A stretch of DNA of 64,000 bases, from contig NC_063277.1 of assembly GCF_910591885.1 (NCBI RefSeq), forward strand, positions 4,216,001 to 4,280,000, given 5' to 3'. Origin of the DNA: Bombus terrestris (taxonomy: Eukaryota; Arthropoda; Insecta; Hymenoptera; Apidae). The first letter of the stretch is position 1; each line of letters starts with the position of its first letter. Below are positions 14,470-30,723 of this stretch, one piece after another. Below the pieces are notes generated by a model. It worked only from the letters and a program-made list of their open reading frames with translations, was not told where the DNA came from and searched no databases. A program made the position numbers and the translations under genes.

Positions 14470-15078
14470 ATGGTAATAGTATATGACGTTATACGTTACA
14501 ACGTAATACTATTTAACGTTATACGTTATAACGTAATACTATATATCGTTACACCTAGTATGGTAATAGTATATGACGTTATACGTTATAACGTAATGCT
14601 ATATAACGTTACACGATATATCGTAATAGTATATATCGTTATACGTTATAACGTAATACTATATAACGTTATACGTTTTAACGTAATACTACATAACGTT
14701 AAACGTTATAACGTCATACTATATGAAGTTACACGTTGTATGGTAATAGTATATAAAGTTATACGTTACAACGTAATACTATTTAACGTTATACGTTATA
14801 ACGTAATACTATATAACGTTACATATTTTAACTTAATTCTACATAACGTTAAACGTTATAACGTCATACTATATAACGTTATATGTTTTAACGTAATATT
14901 ACATAAGGTTAAACGTTATAACGTCATTCTATTAACGTTGCACGTTGTATAGTAGTAGTATATAACGTTATACGTTATAACGTGATACTGTATAACGCTA
15001 TACGATATAACGTAATACCATATAACGTTATATGTTTTATCGTAATACTACATGACGTTAAACGTTATAACGTCATAC
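14470..15078 (+). repeat. Gamma segment copy 2 and following spacer monomers
   Basis: 14470-14952 repeats 9057-9539 (offset 5,413) almost without change. It is followed by a five-monomer block with GTGATACTGTATAACGC, TACGATATAACG and TACCATATAACG variants. This block precedes many junction monomers across the window, which makes it a useful landmark of higher-order boundaries. Confidence 0.85.
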
Positions 15079-15107
15079 TATGAACGTTACACGTTGTATG
15101 GTAATAG
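15079..15107 (+). repeat. Junction monomer, TATGAACG subtype
   Basis: CATACTATGAACGTTACACG instead of CATACTATATAACG, also one base short. It occurs only at 15079 and 37143, each 149 bases after a TTGCACG-type junction, so the two sites share one five-monomer block. Confidence 0.87.
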
Positions 15108-16217
15108 TATATAAAGTTATACGTTACAGCGTAATACTATATAACGTTATAAGTTATAACGTAATACTACAGAACGTTAAACGTTATAACGTAATACTAT
15201 ATAACGATACACGTTGTATGGTAATAGTATATAACGTTATACGTTACAACGTAATACTATTTAACGCTATACGTTATAACGTAATACTATATAACGTTAC
15301 ATATTTTAACTTAATTCTACATAACGTTAAACGTTATAACGTCATACTATATAACGTTATATGTTTTAACGTAATACTACATAACGTTAAACGTTATAAC
15401 GTCATGCTATATAACGATACACGTTGTATGGTAATAGTATATGACGTTACACGTTATATCGTAATAGTATATAACGTTATACGTTATAACGTATTACTAT
15501 ATAACGTTATATGTTTTAACGTAATACTACATAACGTTAAACGTTATAACGTCATACTATATAACGTTACACATTGTATGGTAATAGTCTATGACGTTAT
15601 ACTTTACTACGTAATACTATATAACGTTGCACGTTATATCGTAATAGTATATAACGTTATACGTTATAACGTAATACTATATAACGTTACACGTTGTATG
15701 GTAATAGTATATAACGTCATAAGTTCAAACGTAATACTATATAACGTTACACGTTGTATGGTAATAGTATATAACGTTATACGTTACAACGTAATACTAT
15801 TTAACGTTATACGTTATAACGTAATACTATATAACGTTATATGTTTTAACGTAATACTACATAACCTTAAACGTTATAACGTCATACTATATAACGTTAC
15901 ACATTGTATGGTAATAGTCTATGACGTTATACGTTACTACGTAATACTATATATCGTTGCACGTTATATCGTAATAGTATATAACGTTATACGTTATAAC
16001 GTAATACTATATAACGTTACACGTTGTATGGTAATAGTATATAACGTTATACGTTACAACGTAATACTATTTAACGTTATACGTTATAACGTAATACTAT
16101 ATAACGTTACATATTTTAACTTAATTCTACATAACGTTAAACGTTATAACGTCATACTATATAACGTTATATGTTTTAACGTAGTACTACATAAGGTTAA
16201 ACGTTATAACGTCATAC
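15079..16217 (+). repeat. Mosaic segment between junction monomers
   Basis: The segment is 1,139 bp from the TATGAACG junction (15079) to the next junction (16218), which is 38 monomers minus one base. It contains several 150-bp cassettes and CATAAGTTCAAACG near 15,720. Related TATGAACG-led sequence recurs at 37143 onward. I see only monomer variants here. Confidence 0.82.
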
Positions 16218-18315
16218 TATTAACGTTCCACGTTGTATGATAATAGTATATGATGTTATACGTTATAACGTAATACTATATAACGAAACACGTTATATTG
16301 TAATACTATATAACGAAACACGTTATATTGTAATACTATATAACGTTACACGTCGTATGGTAATAGTATATGACGTTATACGTTATTACGTAATACTATA
16401 TAACGTTAACCGTTATATCGTAATAGTATATAACGTTATACGTCATAACGTAATACTATATAACGTCATACGTTACAACGTAATACTATATAACGTTACA
16501 CGTCGTATGGGAATAGTATATGACGTTATACGTTATTACGTAATACTATATAACGTCATACGTTACAACGTAATACTATATAACGTTACACATTGTATGA
16601 TAATAGTATATGATGTTATACGTTATAACGCAATACTATATAACGAAACACGTTATATCGTAATACTATATAACGTTACACATTGTATGGTAATAGTCTA
16701 TGACGTTATACGTTATTACGTAATACTATATAACGTTACACGTTATATTGTAATACTATATAACGTTACACGTTGTATGGTAATAGTATATGACGTTATA
16801 CGTTATTACGTAATAATATATAACGTTACACGTTATATTGTAATACTATATAACGTTACACGTTGTATGGTAATAGTATATGACGTTATACGTTATTACG
16901 TAATACTATATAACGATACGCGTTGTATGGTAATGGTATATAACGTTATACGTTACAACGTAATACTATTTAACGTTATACGTTATAACGTAATACTATA
17001 TAACGTTATATGTTTTAACGTAATACTACATAACGTTAAACGTTATAACGTCATACTATATAACGTTACACGTTGTATGGTAATAGTATATGACGTTACA
17101 CGTTATATCGTAATAGTATATAACGTTATACGTTATAACGTATTACTATATAACGTTATAAGTTTTAATGTAATACTACATAACGTTAAACGTTATAACG
17201 TCATGCTATATAACGATACACGTTGTATGGTAATAGTATATGACGTTACACGTTATATCGTAATAGTATATAACGTTATACGTTATAACGTATTACTATA
17301 TAACGTTATATGTTTTAACGTAATACTACAAACGTTAAACGTTATAACGTCATACTATATAACGTTACACATTGTATGGTAATAGTCTATGACGTTATAC
17401 GTTACTACGTAATACTATATAACGTTGCACGTTATATCGTAATAGTATATAACGTTATACGTTATAACGTAATACTATATAGCGTTACACGTTGTATGGT
17501 AATAGTATATAACGTCATTAGTTAAAACGTAATACTATATAACGTTACACGTTGTATGGTAATAGTATATAACGATATACGTTACAACGTAATACGATTT
17601 AACGTTATACGTTATAACGTATTACTATATAACGTTATACGTTTTAACGTAATACTACATAACGTTAAACGTTATAACGTCATGCTATATAACGATACAC
17701 GTTGTATGGTAATAGTATATGACGTTACACGTTATATCGTAATAGTATATAACGTTATACGTTATAACGTATTACTATATAACGTTATATGTTTTAACGT
17801 AATACCTTATAACGTTAAACGTTATAACGTCAGACTATATAACGTTACACATTGTATGGTAATAGTCTATGACGTTATACGTTACTACGTAATACTATAT
17901 AACGTTGCACGTAATATCGTAATAGTATATAACGTTATACGTTATAACGTAATACTATATAACGTTACACGTTGTATGGTAATAGTATATAACGTCATAA
18001 GTTAAAACGTAATACTATATAACGTTACACGTTGTATGGTAATAGTATATAACGTTATACGTTACAACGTAATACTATTTAACGTTATACGTTATAACGT
18101 AATACTATATAACGATATATGTTTTAACGTAATACTACCTAACGTTAAACGTTAAAACGTCATACTATATAACGTTACACGTTGTATGGTAGTAGTATAT
18201 AACGTTATACGTTATAACGTAATACTGTATAACGCTATACGATATAACGTAATACCATATAACGTTATATGTTTTAGCGTAATACTACACGACGTTAAAC
18301 GTTATAACGTCATAC
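16218..18315 (+). repeat. Mosaic segment with one extra 1-bp deletion
   Basis: It begins with a TTCCACG junction monomer and a beta-like AACGAAACACG pair (two copies instead of three), followed by 90-bp cassettes of the ACGTTATTACG / ATATTG type around 16,690-16,900. A private 1-bp deletion, ACTACAAACG in place of ACTACATAACG, lies at about 17327-17333. The length of 2,098 bp is 70 monomers minus two. Confidence 0.82.
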
Positions 18316-20563
18316 TATTAACATCACAAATTGTATGATAATAGTATATGATGTTATACGATATAACGTAACACTATATAACGAAACACGTTATAGCGAA
18401 ATACTATATAACGTTACACGTTGTATGGTAATAGTATATGACGTTACACGTTATATCGTAATAGTATATGTCGTTATACGTTATAACGTATTACTATATA
18501 ACGTTATATGTCTTAACGTAATACTACATAACGTTAAACACTATAACGTCACACTATATAACGATACACGTTGTATGGTAATGGTATATGACGTTATACG
18601 TCATTAGGTAATACTATATAACGTTACACATTATATCGTAATACTATATAACGTTACACGTTGTATGGTAATAGTCTATGACGTTATACGTTACTACGTA
18701 ATACTATATAACGTTGCACGTAATATCGTAATAGTATATAACGTTATACGTTACAACGAAATACTATTTAACGTTATACGTTATAACGTAATACTATATA
18801 ACGTTACATATTTTAACTTAATTCTACATAACGTTAAACGTTATAACGTCATACTATATAACGTTACATGTTTTAACGTAATACTACATAACGTTAAACG
18901 TTATAACGTCATACTACATGAAGTTACACGTTGTATGGTAATAGTATATAAAGTTATACGTTACAACGTAATACTATTTAACGTTATACGTTATAACGTA
19001 ATACTATATAACGTTACATATTTTAACTTAATTCTACATAACGTTAAACGTTATAACGTCATACTATATAACGTTATATGTTTTAACGTAATACTACATA
19101 AGGTTAAACGTTATATCGTCATTCTATTAACGTTGCACGTTGTATAGTAGTAGTATATAACGTTATACGTTATAACGTGATACTGTATAACGCTATACGA
19201 TATAACGTAATACCATATAACGTTACATATTTTAACTTAATTCTACATAACGTTAAACGTTATAACGTCATACTATATAACGTTACATGTTTTAACGTAA
19301 TACTACATAACGTTAAACGTTATAACGTCATACTACATGAAGTTACACGTTGTATGGTAATAGTATATAAAGTTATACGTTACAACGTAATACTATTTAA
19401 CGTTATACGTTATAACGTAATACTATATAACGTTACATATTTTAACTTAATTCTACATAACGTTAAACGTTATAACGTCATACTATATAACGTTATATGT
19501 TTTAACGTAATACTACATAACGTTAAACGTTATAACGTCATGCTATATAACGATACACGTTGTATGGTAATAGTATGTGACGTTACACGTTATATCGTAA
19601 TAGTATATAACGTTATACGTTATATCGTAATAGTATATAACGTTATACGTTATAACGTAATACTATATAACGTTACACGTTGTATGGTAATAGTATATAA
19701 CGTCATAAGTTAAAACGTAATACTATATAACGTTACACGTTGTATGGTAATAGTATATAACGTTATACGTTACAACGTAATACTATTTAACGTTATACGT
19801 TATAACGTAATACTATATAACGTTATATGTTGTAACGTAATACTACATAACGTTAAACGTTATAACTTCATACTATATAACGTTACACGTTGTATGGTAA
19901 TAGTATATGACGTTATACGCTATAACGTAATACTATATAACGTTACACGTAGTATGGTAATAGTATATGACGTTATACGTTATAACGCAATGCTATATAA
20001 CGTTACACGTAGTATGGTAATAGTATATGACGTTATACGTTATAACGTAATACTATATAACGTTACACGATATATCGTAATAGTATATAACGTTATACGT
20101 TATAACGTAATACTATATAACGTTATATGTTTTAACGTAATACTACATAACGTTAAACGTTATAACGTCATACTATATAACGTTACACGTTGTATGGTAA
20201 TAGTATATGACGTTACACGTTATATCGTAATAGTATATAACGTTATACGTTTTAACGTATTACTATATAACGTTATATGTTTTAACGTAATACTACATAA
20301 CGTTAAACGTTATAACGTCATACTATATAACGATACACGTTGTATGGTAATAGTATATGACGTTACACGTTATAAAGTAATACTATATAACGTCATACGT
20401 TACAACGTAATACTATATAACGTTACACGTTGTATAGTTGTAGTATATAACGTTATACGTTATAACGTAATACTGTATAACGCTATACGATATAACGTAA
20501 TACCATATAACGTTATATGTTTTAGCGTAATACTACATTACGTTAAACGTTATAACGTCATAC
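18316..20563 (+). repeat. Mosaic segment containing a 419-bp tandem duplication
   Basis: 18800-19218 is repeated starting at 19219 (offset 419, which is 14 monomers minus one base), extending to about 19,520. The repeated part carries ACATATTTTAACTTAATTC, TTACATGTTTT and TACATGAAGTT variants. After 19,740 the sequence runs through generic 150-bp and 60-bp cassettes (CACGTAGTATGG) related to 3,690-4,560. Confidence 0.85.
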
Positions 20564-21642
20564 CATTATCATCACAAATTGTATGATAATAGTATATGAT
20601 GTTATACGATATAACGTAATACTATATAACGAAACACGTTATAGCGAAATACTATATAACGTTACATGTTGTATGGTAATAGTATATGACGTTATACGTT
20701 ACAACGTAATACTTTTTAACGTTATACGTTATAACTTAATACTATATAACGTTACACCTAGTATGGTAATAGTATATGACGTTATACGTTATAACGTAAT
20801 ACTATATAACGTTATACGTTATTACGTAATACTATATAACGTTACACGTTATAACGTAATACTATATAACGTTATATGTTTTAACGTAATACTACATAAC
20901 GTTAAACGTTATAACGTCATACTATATGTAGTTACACGTTGTATGGTAATAGTATATGACGTTACACGCTATATCGTAATAGTATATGTCGTTATACGTT
21001 ATAACGTATTACTATATAACGTTATATGTCTTAACGTAATACTACATAACGTTAAACACTATAACGTCACACTATATAACGATACACGTTGTATGGTAAT
21101 AGTATATGACGTTATACGTCATTAGGTAATACTATATAACGTTACACATTATATCGTAATACTATATAACGTTACACGTTGTATGGTAATAGTATATGAC
21201 GTTATACGTTACAACGTAATACTATTTAACGTTATACGTTATAACGTAATACTATATAACGTTACACCTAGTATGGTAATAGTATATGACGTTATACGTT
21301 ATTACGTAATACTATATAACGTTACACGTTGTATGGTAATAGTATATAAAGTTATACGTTACAACGTAATACTATATAACGTTATACGTTATAACGTAAT
21401 ACTACATGACGTTAAACGTTATAACGTAATACTATATAACGTTACACGTTGTATGGTAATGGTATATAACGTTATACGTTACAACGTAATACTATTTAAC
21501 GTTATACGTTATAACGTAATACTATATAACGTTACATATTTTAACTTAATTCTACATAACGTTAAACGTTATAACGTCATACTATATAACGTTATATGTT
21601 TTAACGTAGTACTACATAAGGTTAAACGTTATAACGTCATAC
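20564..21642 (+). repeat. Beta-like segment
   Basis: It is 1,079 bp (36 monomers minus one) between an ATCACAAATTG junction monomer and a TTCCACG junction monomer. It resembles 4571-5799 but is shorter and has unit-specific changes such as TATATGTAGTTACACG near 20,926. Confidence 0.8.
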
Positions 21643-23291
21643 TATTAACGTTCCACGTTGTATGATAATAGTATATGATGTTATACGTTATAACGTAATA
21701 CTATATAACGAAACACGTTATATTGTAATACTATATAACGTTACACGTCGCATGGTAATAGTATATGACGTTATACGTTATTACGTAATACTATATAACG
21801 TTACACGTTATATCGTAATAGTATATAACGTTATACGTCATAACGTAATACTATATAACGTCATACGTTACAACGTAATACTATATAACGTTACACGTCG
21901 TATGGGAATAGTATATGACGTTATACGTTATTACGTAATACTATATAACGTTACACGTTATATCGTAATAGTATATTACGTTATACGTCATAACGTAATA
22001 CTATATAACGTCATACGTTACAACGTAATACTATATAACGTTACACGTCGTATGGGAATAGTATATGACGTTATACGTTATTACGTAATACTATATAACG
22101 TCATACGTTACAACGTAATACTATATAACGTTACACGTTGTATGATAATAGTATATGATGTTATACGTTATAACGTAATACTATATAACGAAACACGTTA
22201 TATCGTAATACTATATAACGTTACACATTGTATGGTAATAGTCTATGACGTTATACGTTATTACGTAATACTATATAACGATACACGTTATATTGTAATA
22301 CTATATAACGTTACACGTTGTATGGTAATAGTATATGACGTTATACGTTAATACGTAATACTATATAACGTTGCGCGTTGTATGGTAATAGTATATAACG
22401 TTATACGTTACAACGTAATACTATTTAACGTTATGCGTTATAACGTAATACTATATAACGTTATATGTTTTAACGTAATACTACATAACGTTAAACGTTA
22501 TAACGTCATACTATATGAAGTTACACGTTGTATGGTAATAGTATATGACGTTACACGCTATATCGTAATAGTATATGTCGTTATACGTTATAACGTATTA
22601 CTATATAACGTTATATGTCTTAACGTAATACTACATAACGTTAAACACTATAACGTCACACTATATAACGATACACGTTGTATGGTAATAGTATATGACG
22701 TTATACGTCATTAGGTAATACTATATAACGTTACACATTATATCGTAATACTATATAACGTTACACGTTGTATGGTAATAGTATATGACGTTATACGTTA
22801 CAACGTAATACTATTTAACGTTATACGTTATAACGTAATACTATATAACGTTACACCTAGTATGGTAATAGTATATGACATTATACGTTATTACGTAATA
22901 CTATATAACGTTACACGTTGTATGGTAATAGTATATACAGTTATACGTTACAACGTAATACTATATAACGTTACACGCTATATCGTAATAGTATATGTCG
23001 TTATACGTTATAACGTATTACTATATAACGTTATATGTCTTAACGTAATACTACATGACGTTAAACGTTATAACGTAATACTATATAACGTTACACGTTG
23101 TATGGTAATAGTATATAACGTTATACGTTACAACGTAATACTATTTAACGTTATACGTTATAACGTAATACTATATAACGTTACATATTTTAACTTAATT
23201 CTACATAACGTTAAACGTTATAACGTCATACTATATAACGTTATATGTTTTAACGTAGTACTACATAAGGTTAAACGTTATAACGTCATAC

Positions 23292-24430
23292 TATTAACGT
23301 TCCACGTTGTATGATAATAGTATATGATGTTATACGTTATAACGTAATACTATATAACGAAACACGTTATATTGTAATACTATATAACGTTACACGTCGT
23401 ATGGTAAAAGTATATGACGTTATACGTTATTGCGTAATACTATATAACGTTACACGTTATATCGTAATAGTATATAACGTTATACGTCATAACGTAATAC
23501 TATATAACGTCATACGTTACAACGTAATACTATATAACGTTACACGTCGTATGGGAATAGTATATGACGCTATACGTTATTACGTAATACTATATAACGT
23601 TACACGTTATATCGTAATAGTATATTACGTTATACGTCATAACGTAATACTATATAACGTCATACGTTACAACGTAATACTATATAACGTTACACGTCGC
23701 ATGGGAATAGTATATGACGTTATACGTTATTACGTAATACTATATAACGTCATACGTTACAACGTAATACTATATAACGTTACACATTGTATGATAATAG
23801 TATATGATGTTATACGTTATAACGTAATACTATATAACGAAAAACGTTATATCGTAATACTATATAACGTTACACATTGTATGGTAATAGTCTATGACGT
23901 TATACGTTATTACGTAATACTATATAACGTTACACGTTATATTGTAATACTATATAACGTTACACGTTGTATGGTAATAGTATATGACGTTATACGTTAT
24001 TACGTAATACTATATAACGATACGCGTTGTATGGTAATAGTATATAACGTTATACGTTACAACGTAATACTATTTAACGTTATGCGTTATAACGTAATAC
24101 TATATAACGTTATATGTTTTAACGTAATACTACATAACGTTAAACGTTATAACGTCATACTATATAACGTTACACGTTGTATGGTAATAGTATATGACGT
24201 TATGCGCTATTACGTAATACTATATAACGTTACTCGTTATATCGTAATAGTATATAACGTTATACGTCATAACGTAATACTATATAACGTCATACGTTAC
24301 AACGTAATACTATATAACGTTACATATTTTAACTTAATTCTACATAAAGTTAAACGTTATAACGTCATACTATATAACGTTATATGTTTTAACGTAGTAC
24401 TACATAAGGTTAAACGTTATAACGTCATAC
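23292..24430 (+). repeat. 1,139-bp internal duplication, first copy
   Basis: This stretch runs from one TTCCACG junction monomer to the next. It is repeated at 24431-25360 or so (offset 1,139, which is 38 monomers minus one), with variants GTCGTATGGTRAAAG, TATTACGTTATACGTC and AACGAAAAACG shared. Because both copies also exist in the second large unit (30037 and 31178), this duplication is older than the 6.75-kb one. Confidence 0.9.
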
Positions 24431-25689
24431 TATTAACGTTCCACGTTGTATGATAATAGTATATGATGTTATACGTTATAACGTAATACTATATAACGAA
24501 ACACGTTATATTGTAATACTATATAACGTTACACGTCGTATGGTGAAAGTATATGACGTTATACGTTATTACGTAATACTATATAACGTTACACGTTATA
24601 TCGTAATAGTATATAACGTTATACGTCATAACGTAATACTATATAACGTCATACGTTACAACGTAATACTATATAACGTTACACGTCGTATGGGAATAGT
24701 ATATGATGCTATACGTTATTACGTAATACTATATAACGTTACACGTTATATCGTAATAGTATATTACGTTATACGTCATAACGAAATACTATATAACGTC
24801 ATACGTTACAGAGTAATACTATATAACGTTACACGTCGTATGGGAATAGTATATGACGTTATACGTTATTACGTAATACTATATAACGTCATACGTTACA
24901 ACGTAATACTATATAACGTTACACATTGTATGATAATAGTATATGATGTTATACGTTATAACGTAATACTATATAACGAAAAACGTTATATCGTAGTACT
25001 ATATAACGTTACACATTGTATGGTAATAGTCTATGACGTTATACGTTATTACGTAATATTATATAACGTTACACGTTATATTGTAATACTATATAACGTT
25101 ACACGTTGTATGGTAATAGTATATGACGTTATACGTTATTACGTAATACTATATAACGATACGCGTTGTATGGTAATAGTATATAACGTTATACGTTACA
25201 ACGTAATACTATTTAACGTTATGCGTTATAACGTAATACTATATAACGTTATATGTTTTAACGTAATACTACATAACGTTAAACGTTATAACGTCATACT
25301 ATATAACGTTACACGTTGTATGGTAATAGTATATGACGTTATGCGTTATAACGTCATACTATATAACGTTACACGTTATATAGTAATAGTATATAACGTT
25401 ATACGTTACAACGTAATACTATTTAACGTTATACGTTATTACGTCATACTATATAACGTTACACGTTGTATGGTAATAATATTTGACGTTATACGTTACT
25501 ACGTAATACTATATAACGTTACACGTTATATCGTAATAGTATATAACGTTACACGTTGTATGGTAATAGTATATATCGTTATACGTTACAACGTAATACT
25601 ATGTAGCGCTATACGTTATAACGTAATACCATATAATGTTATATGTTTTATCGTAATACTACATAACGTTAAACGTTATAGCGTCATAC
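24431..25689 (+). repeat. 1,139-bp internal duplication, second copy, plus tail
   Basis: The copy matches the preceding segment for about 930 bp, then diverges near 25,360 into a tail with GTAATAATATTTGACG and TATGTAGCGCTATACG monomers and ends at the junction monomer at 25690. Private changes such as ACAGAGTAATAC near 24,808 are also found in the second large unit near 31,556. Confidence 0.88.
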
Positions 25690-25718
25690 TATTAACGTTA
25701 CACGTTGTATGGTAACAG
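25690..25718 (+). repeat. 29-bp junction monomer, TTACACG subtype
   Basis: TATTAACGTTACACGTT has the 1-bp loss but an otherwise standard right half. Members start at 25690, 26259, 32437, 33006, 44491, 44790, 51551, 57245, 60347, 61066, 62986 and, with TACTAACG, 63973. It dominates the right half of the window. Confidence 0.9.
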
Positions 25719-28700
25719 TATATGACGTTATACGTTATAACGTAACACTATTTAACGTTATACGTTATATCGTAATACTACATAACGTTACACGTTGTAT
25801 AGTAATAGTATATAACGTCATAAGTTACAACGTAATACTATATAACGTTACTTGTTGTATGGTAATAGTATATAACGTTATACGTTACAACGTAATACTA
25901 TTTAACGTTATACGTTATAACGTAATACTATATATCGTTATATGTTTTATCGTAATACTACATAACGTTAAACGTTATAACGTCATACTATATAACGTTA
26001 CACGTTGTATGGTAATAGTATTTGACGTTATACGTTATAACGTAATACTATATAACGTTACACGTTATAACGTAATACTATATAACGTTACACGTTATAT
26101 CGTAATACTATATAACGTTACACGTTGTATAGTAGTAGTATATAACGTTATACGTTATAACGTAATACTGTATAACGCTATACGATATAACGTAATACCA
26201 TATAACGTTATATGTTTTATCGTAATACTACATGACGTTAACCGTTATAACGTCATACTATTAACGTTACACGTTGTATGATAACAGTATATGATGTTAT
26301 ACGTTATAACGTAATACTATATAACGAAACACGTTATATCGTAATACGATATAACGTTACACATTGTATGGTAATAGTCTATGACGTTATACGTTACTAC
26401 GTATTACTATATAACGTTGCACGTTATATCGTAATAGTATATAACGTTATACGTTATAACGTAATACTATATAACGTTACACGTTGTATGGTAATAGTAT
26501 ATAACGTCATAAGTTAAAACGTAATACTATATAACGTTACACGTTGTATGGTAATAGTATATAACGTTATACGTTACAACGTAATACTTTATAACGTTAT
26601 ACGTTATAACGTAATACTATATAACGTTATATGTTTTAACGTAATACTACATAACGTTAAACGTTATAACGTCATACTATATAACGTTACACGTTGTATG
26701 GTAATAGTATATGACGTTACACGTTATATCGTAATAGTATATGACGTTATACGTTATAACGTAATACTATATAACGTTATATGTTTTAACGTAATACTAC
26801 ATAACGTTATATGTTTTAACGTAATACTACATAACGTTAAACGTTATAACGTCATACTTTATAACGTTACACGTTGTATGGTAATAGTATATAACGTTAT
26901 ACGTTACAACGTAATACTTTTTAACGTTATACGTTATAACGTAATACTATATAACGTTATATGTTTTAACGTAATACTACATAACGTTAAACGTTATAAC
27001 GTCATACTATATAACGTTACACGTTGTATGGTAATAGTATATAACGTTATACGTTACTACGTAATACTATATAACGTTAAACGTTATAACGTCATACTAT
27101 ATAACGTTACACGTAGTATGGTAATAGTATATGACGTTATACGTTATAACGTAATACTATATAACGTTACACGATATATCGTAATAGTATATGACGTTAT
27201 ACGTTATAACGTAATAATATATAACGTTATATGTTTTAACGTAATACTACATAACGTTAAACGTTATAACGTCATACTATATAACGTTACACGTTGTATG
27301 GTAATAGTATATGACGTTATACGTTATAACGTAATGCTATATAACGTTACACGTAGTATGGTAATAGTATATGACGTTATACGTTATTACGTAATACTAT
27401 ATAACGTTACACGTTATATTGTAATACTATATAACGTTACACGTTGTATGGTAATAGTATATGACGTTATACGTTATTACGTAATACTATATAACGATAC
27501 GCGTTGTATGGTAATAGTATATAACGTTATACGTTACAACGTAATACTATTTAACGTTATACGTTATAACGTAATACTATATAGCGTTATATGTTTTAAC
27601 GTAATACTACATAACGTTAAACGTTATAACGTCATACTATATAACGTTACACGTTGTATGGTAATAGTATATGACGTTACACGTTATATCGTAATAGTAT
27701 ATAACGTTATACGTTATAACGTATTACTATATAACGTTATATGTTTTAACGTAATACTACATAACGTTAAACGTTATAACGTCATGCTATATAACGATAC
27801 ACGTTGTATGGTAATAGTATATGACGTTACACGTTATATCGTAATAGTATATAACGTTATACGTTATAACGTATTACTATATAACGTTATATGTTTTAAC
27901 GTAATACTACATAACGTTAAACGTTATAACGTCATACTATATAACGTTACACATTGTATGGTAATAGTCTATGACGTTATACGTTACTACGTAATACTAT
28001 ATAACGTTGCACGTTATATCGTAATAGTATATAACGTTATACGTTATAACGTAATACTATATAACGTTACACGTTGTATGGTAATAGTATATAACGTCAT
28101 AAGTTAAAACGTAATACTATATAACGTTACACGTTGTATGGTAATAGTATATAACGTTATACGTTACAACGTAATACGATTTAACGTTATACGTTATAAC
28201 GTATTACTATATAACGTTATATGTTTTAACGTAATACTACATAACGTTAAACGTTGTATGGTAATAGTATATAACGTTATACGTTACAACGTAATACTAT
28301 TTAACGTTATACGTTATAACGTAATACTATATAACGTTACATATTTTAACTTAATTCTACATAACGTTAAACGTTATAACGTCATACTATATAACGTTAT
28401 ATGTTTTAACGTAGTACTACATAAGGTTAAACGTTATAACGTCATACTATTAACGTTCCACGTTGTATGATAATAGTATATGATGTTATACGTTATAACG
28501 TAATACTATATAACGAAACACGTTATATCGTAGTACTATATAACGTTACACGTCGTATGGTAATAGTATATGACGTTATACGTTATTACGTAATACTATA
28601 TAACGTTACACGTTATATCGTAATAGTATATAACGTTATACGTCATAACGTAATACTATATAACGTCATACGTTACAACGTAATACTATATAACGTTACA

Positions 28701-30697
28701 CGTCGTATGGGAATAGTATATGACGTTATACGTTATTACGTAATACTATATAACGTTACACGTTATATCGTAATAGTATATTACGTTATACGTCATAACG
28801 TAATACTATATAACGTCATACGTTACAACGTAATACTATATAACGTTACACGTCGTATGGGAATAGTATATGACGTTATACGTTATTACGTAATACTATA
28901 TAACGTCATACGTTACAACGTAATACTATATAACGTTACACATTGTATGATAATAGTATATGATGTTATACGTTATAACGTAATACTATATAACGAAACA
29001 CGTTATATCGTAATACTATATAACGTTACACATTGTATGGTAATAGCCTATGACGTTATACGTTATTACGTAATACTATATAACGTTACACGTTATATTG
29101 TAATACTATATAACGTTACACGTTGTATGGTAATAGTATATGACGTTATACGTTATTACGTAATACTATATAACGATACGCGTTGTATGGTAATAGTATA
29201 TAACGTTATACGTTACAACGTAATACTATTTAACGTTATGCGTTATAACGTAATACTATATAACGTTATATGTTTTAACGTAATACTACATAACGTTAAA
29301 CGTTATAACGTCATACTATATGAAGTTACACGTTGTATGGTAATAGTATATGACGTTACACGCTATATCGTAATAGTATATGTCGTTATACGTTATAACG
29401 TATTACTATATAACGTTATATGTCTTAACGTAATACTACATAACGTTAAACACTATAACGTCACACTATATAACGATACACGTTGTATGGTAATAGTATA
29501 TGACGTTATACGTCATTAGGTAATACTATATAACGTTACACATTATATCGTAATACTATATAACGTTACACGTTGTATGGTAATAGTATATGACGTTATA
29601 CGTTACAACGTAATACTATTTAACGTTATACGTTATAACGTAATACTATATAACGTTACACCTAGTATGGCAATAGTATATGACATTATACGTTATTACG
29701 TAATACTATATAACGTTACACGTTGTATGGTAATAGTATATACAGTTATACGTTACAACGTAATACTATATAACGTTATACGTTATAACGTAATACTACA
29801 TGACGTTAAACGTTATAACGTAATACTATATAACGTTACACGTTGTATGGTAATAGTATATAACGTTATACGTTACAACGTAATACTATTTAACGTTATA
29901 CGTTATAACGTAATACTATATAACGTTACATATTTTAACTTAATTCTACATAACGTTAAACGTTATAACGTCATACTATATAACGTTATATGTTTTAACG
30001 TAGTACTACATAAGGTTAAACGTTATAACGTCATACTATTAACGTTCCACGTTGTATGATAATAGTATATGATGTTATACGTTATAACGTAATACTATAT
30101 AACGAAACACGTTATATTGTAATACTATATAACGTTACACGTCGTATGGTAAAAGTATATGACGTTATACGTTATTGCGTAATACTATATAACGTTACAC
30201 GTTATATCGTAATAGTATATAACGTTATACGTCATAACGTAATACTATATAACGTCATACGTTACAACGTAATACTATATAACGTTACACGTCGTATGGG
30301 AATAGTATATGACGCTATACGTTATTACGTAATACTATATAACGTTACACGTTATATCGTAATAGTATATTACGTTATACGTCATAACGTAATACTATAT
30401 AACGTCATACGTTACAACGTAATACTATATAACGTTACACGTCGTATGGGAATAGTATATGACGTTATACGTTATTACGTAATACTATATAACGTCATAC
30501 GTTACAACGTAATACTATATAACGTTACACATTGTATGATAATAGTATATGATGTTATACGTTATGACGTAATACTATATAACGAAAAACGTTATATCGT
30601 AATACTATATAACGTTACACATTGTATGGTAATAGTCTATGACGTTATACGTTAGTACGTAATATTATATAACGTTACACGTTATATTGTAATACTA

Positions 30698-30723
30698 TAT
30701 ACTGTTATATATGTAACAGTATA
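30698..30723 (+). other. Perfect 10-bp-stem inverted repeat inside a non-standard insertion
   Basis: TATACTGTTA (30698-30707) and TAACAGTATA (30714-30723) are exact reverse complements around the 6-base loop TATATG. They lie at the start of a 45-bp insertion (30701-30745) that does not follow the normal monomer order and contains ACTGTT and CAGTAT strings that I see nowhere else in the window. The corresponding positions in related copies (about 23,950 and 25,090) lack it. Confidence 0.88.

Larger units (their letters stand above)
21643..28447 (+). repeat. Large higher-order unit L, copy 1 (about 6.8 kb)
   Basis: It matches 28448-34584 at offsets of 6,805 (left), 6,745 (middle) and 6,747 (right). 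The offset changes are explained by a 60-bp length difference near 22,950-23,060 and a +45/-43 pair in copy 2. Junction monomers at 21643, 23292, 24431, 25690 and 26259 have partners at 28448, 30037, 31178, 32437 and 33006. It contains an older internal 1,139-bp duplication. Confidence 0.92.
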
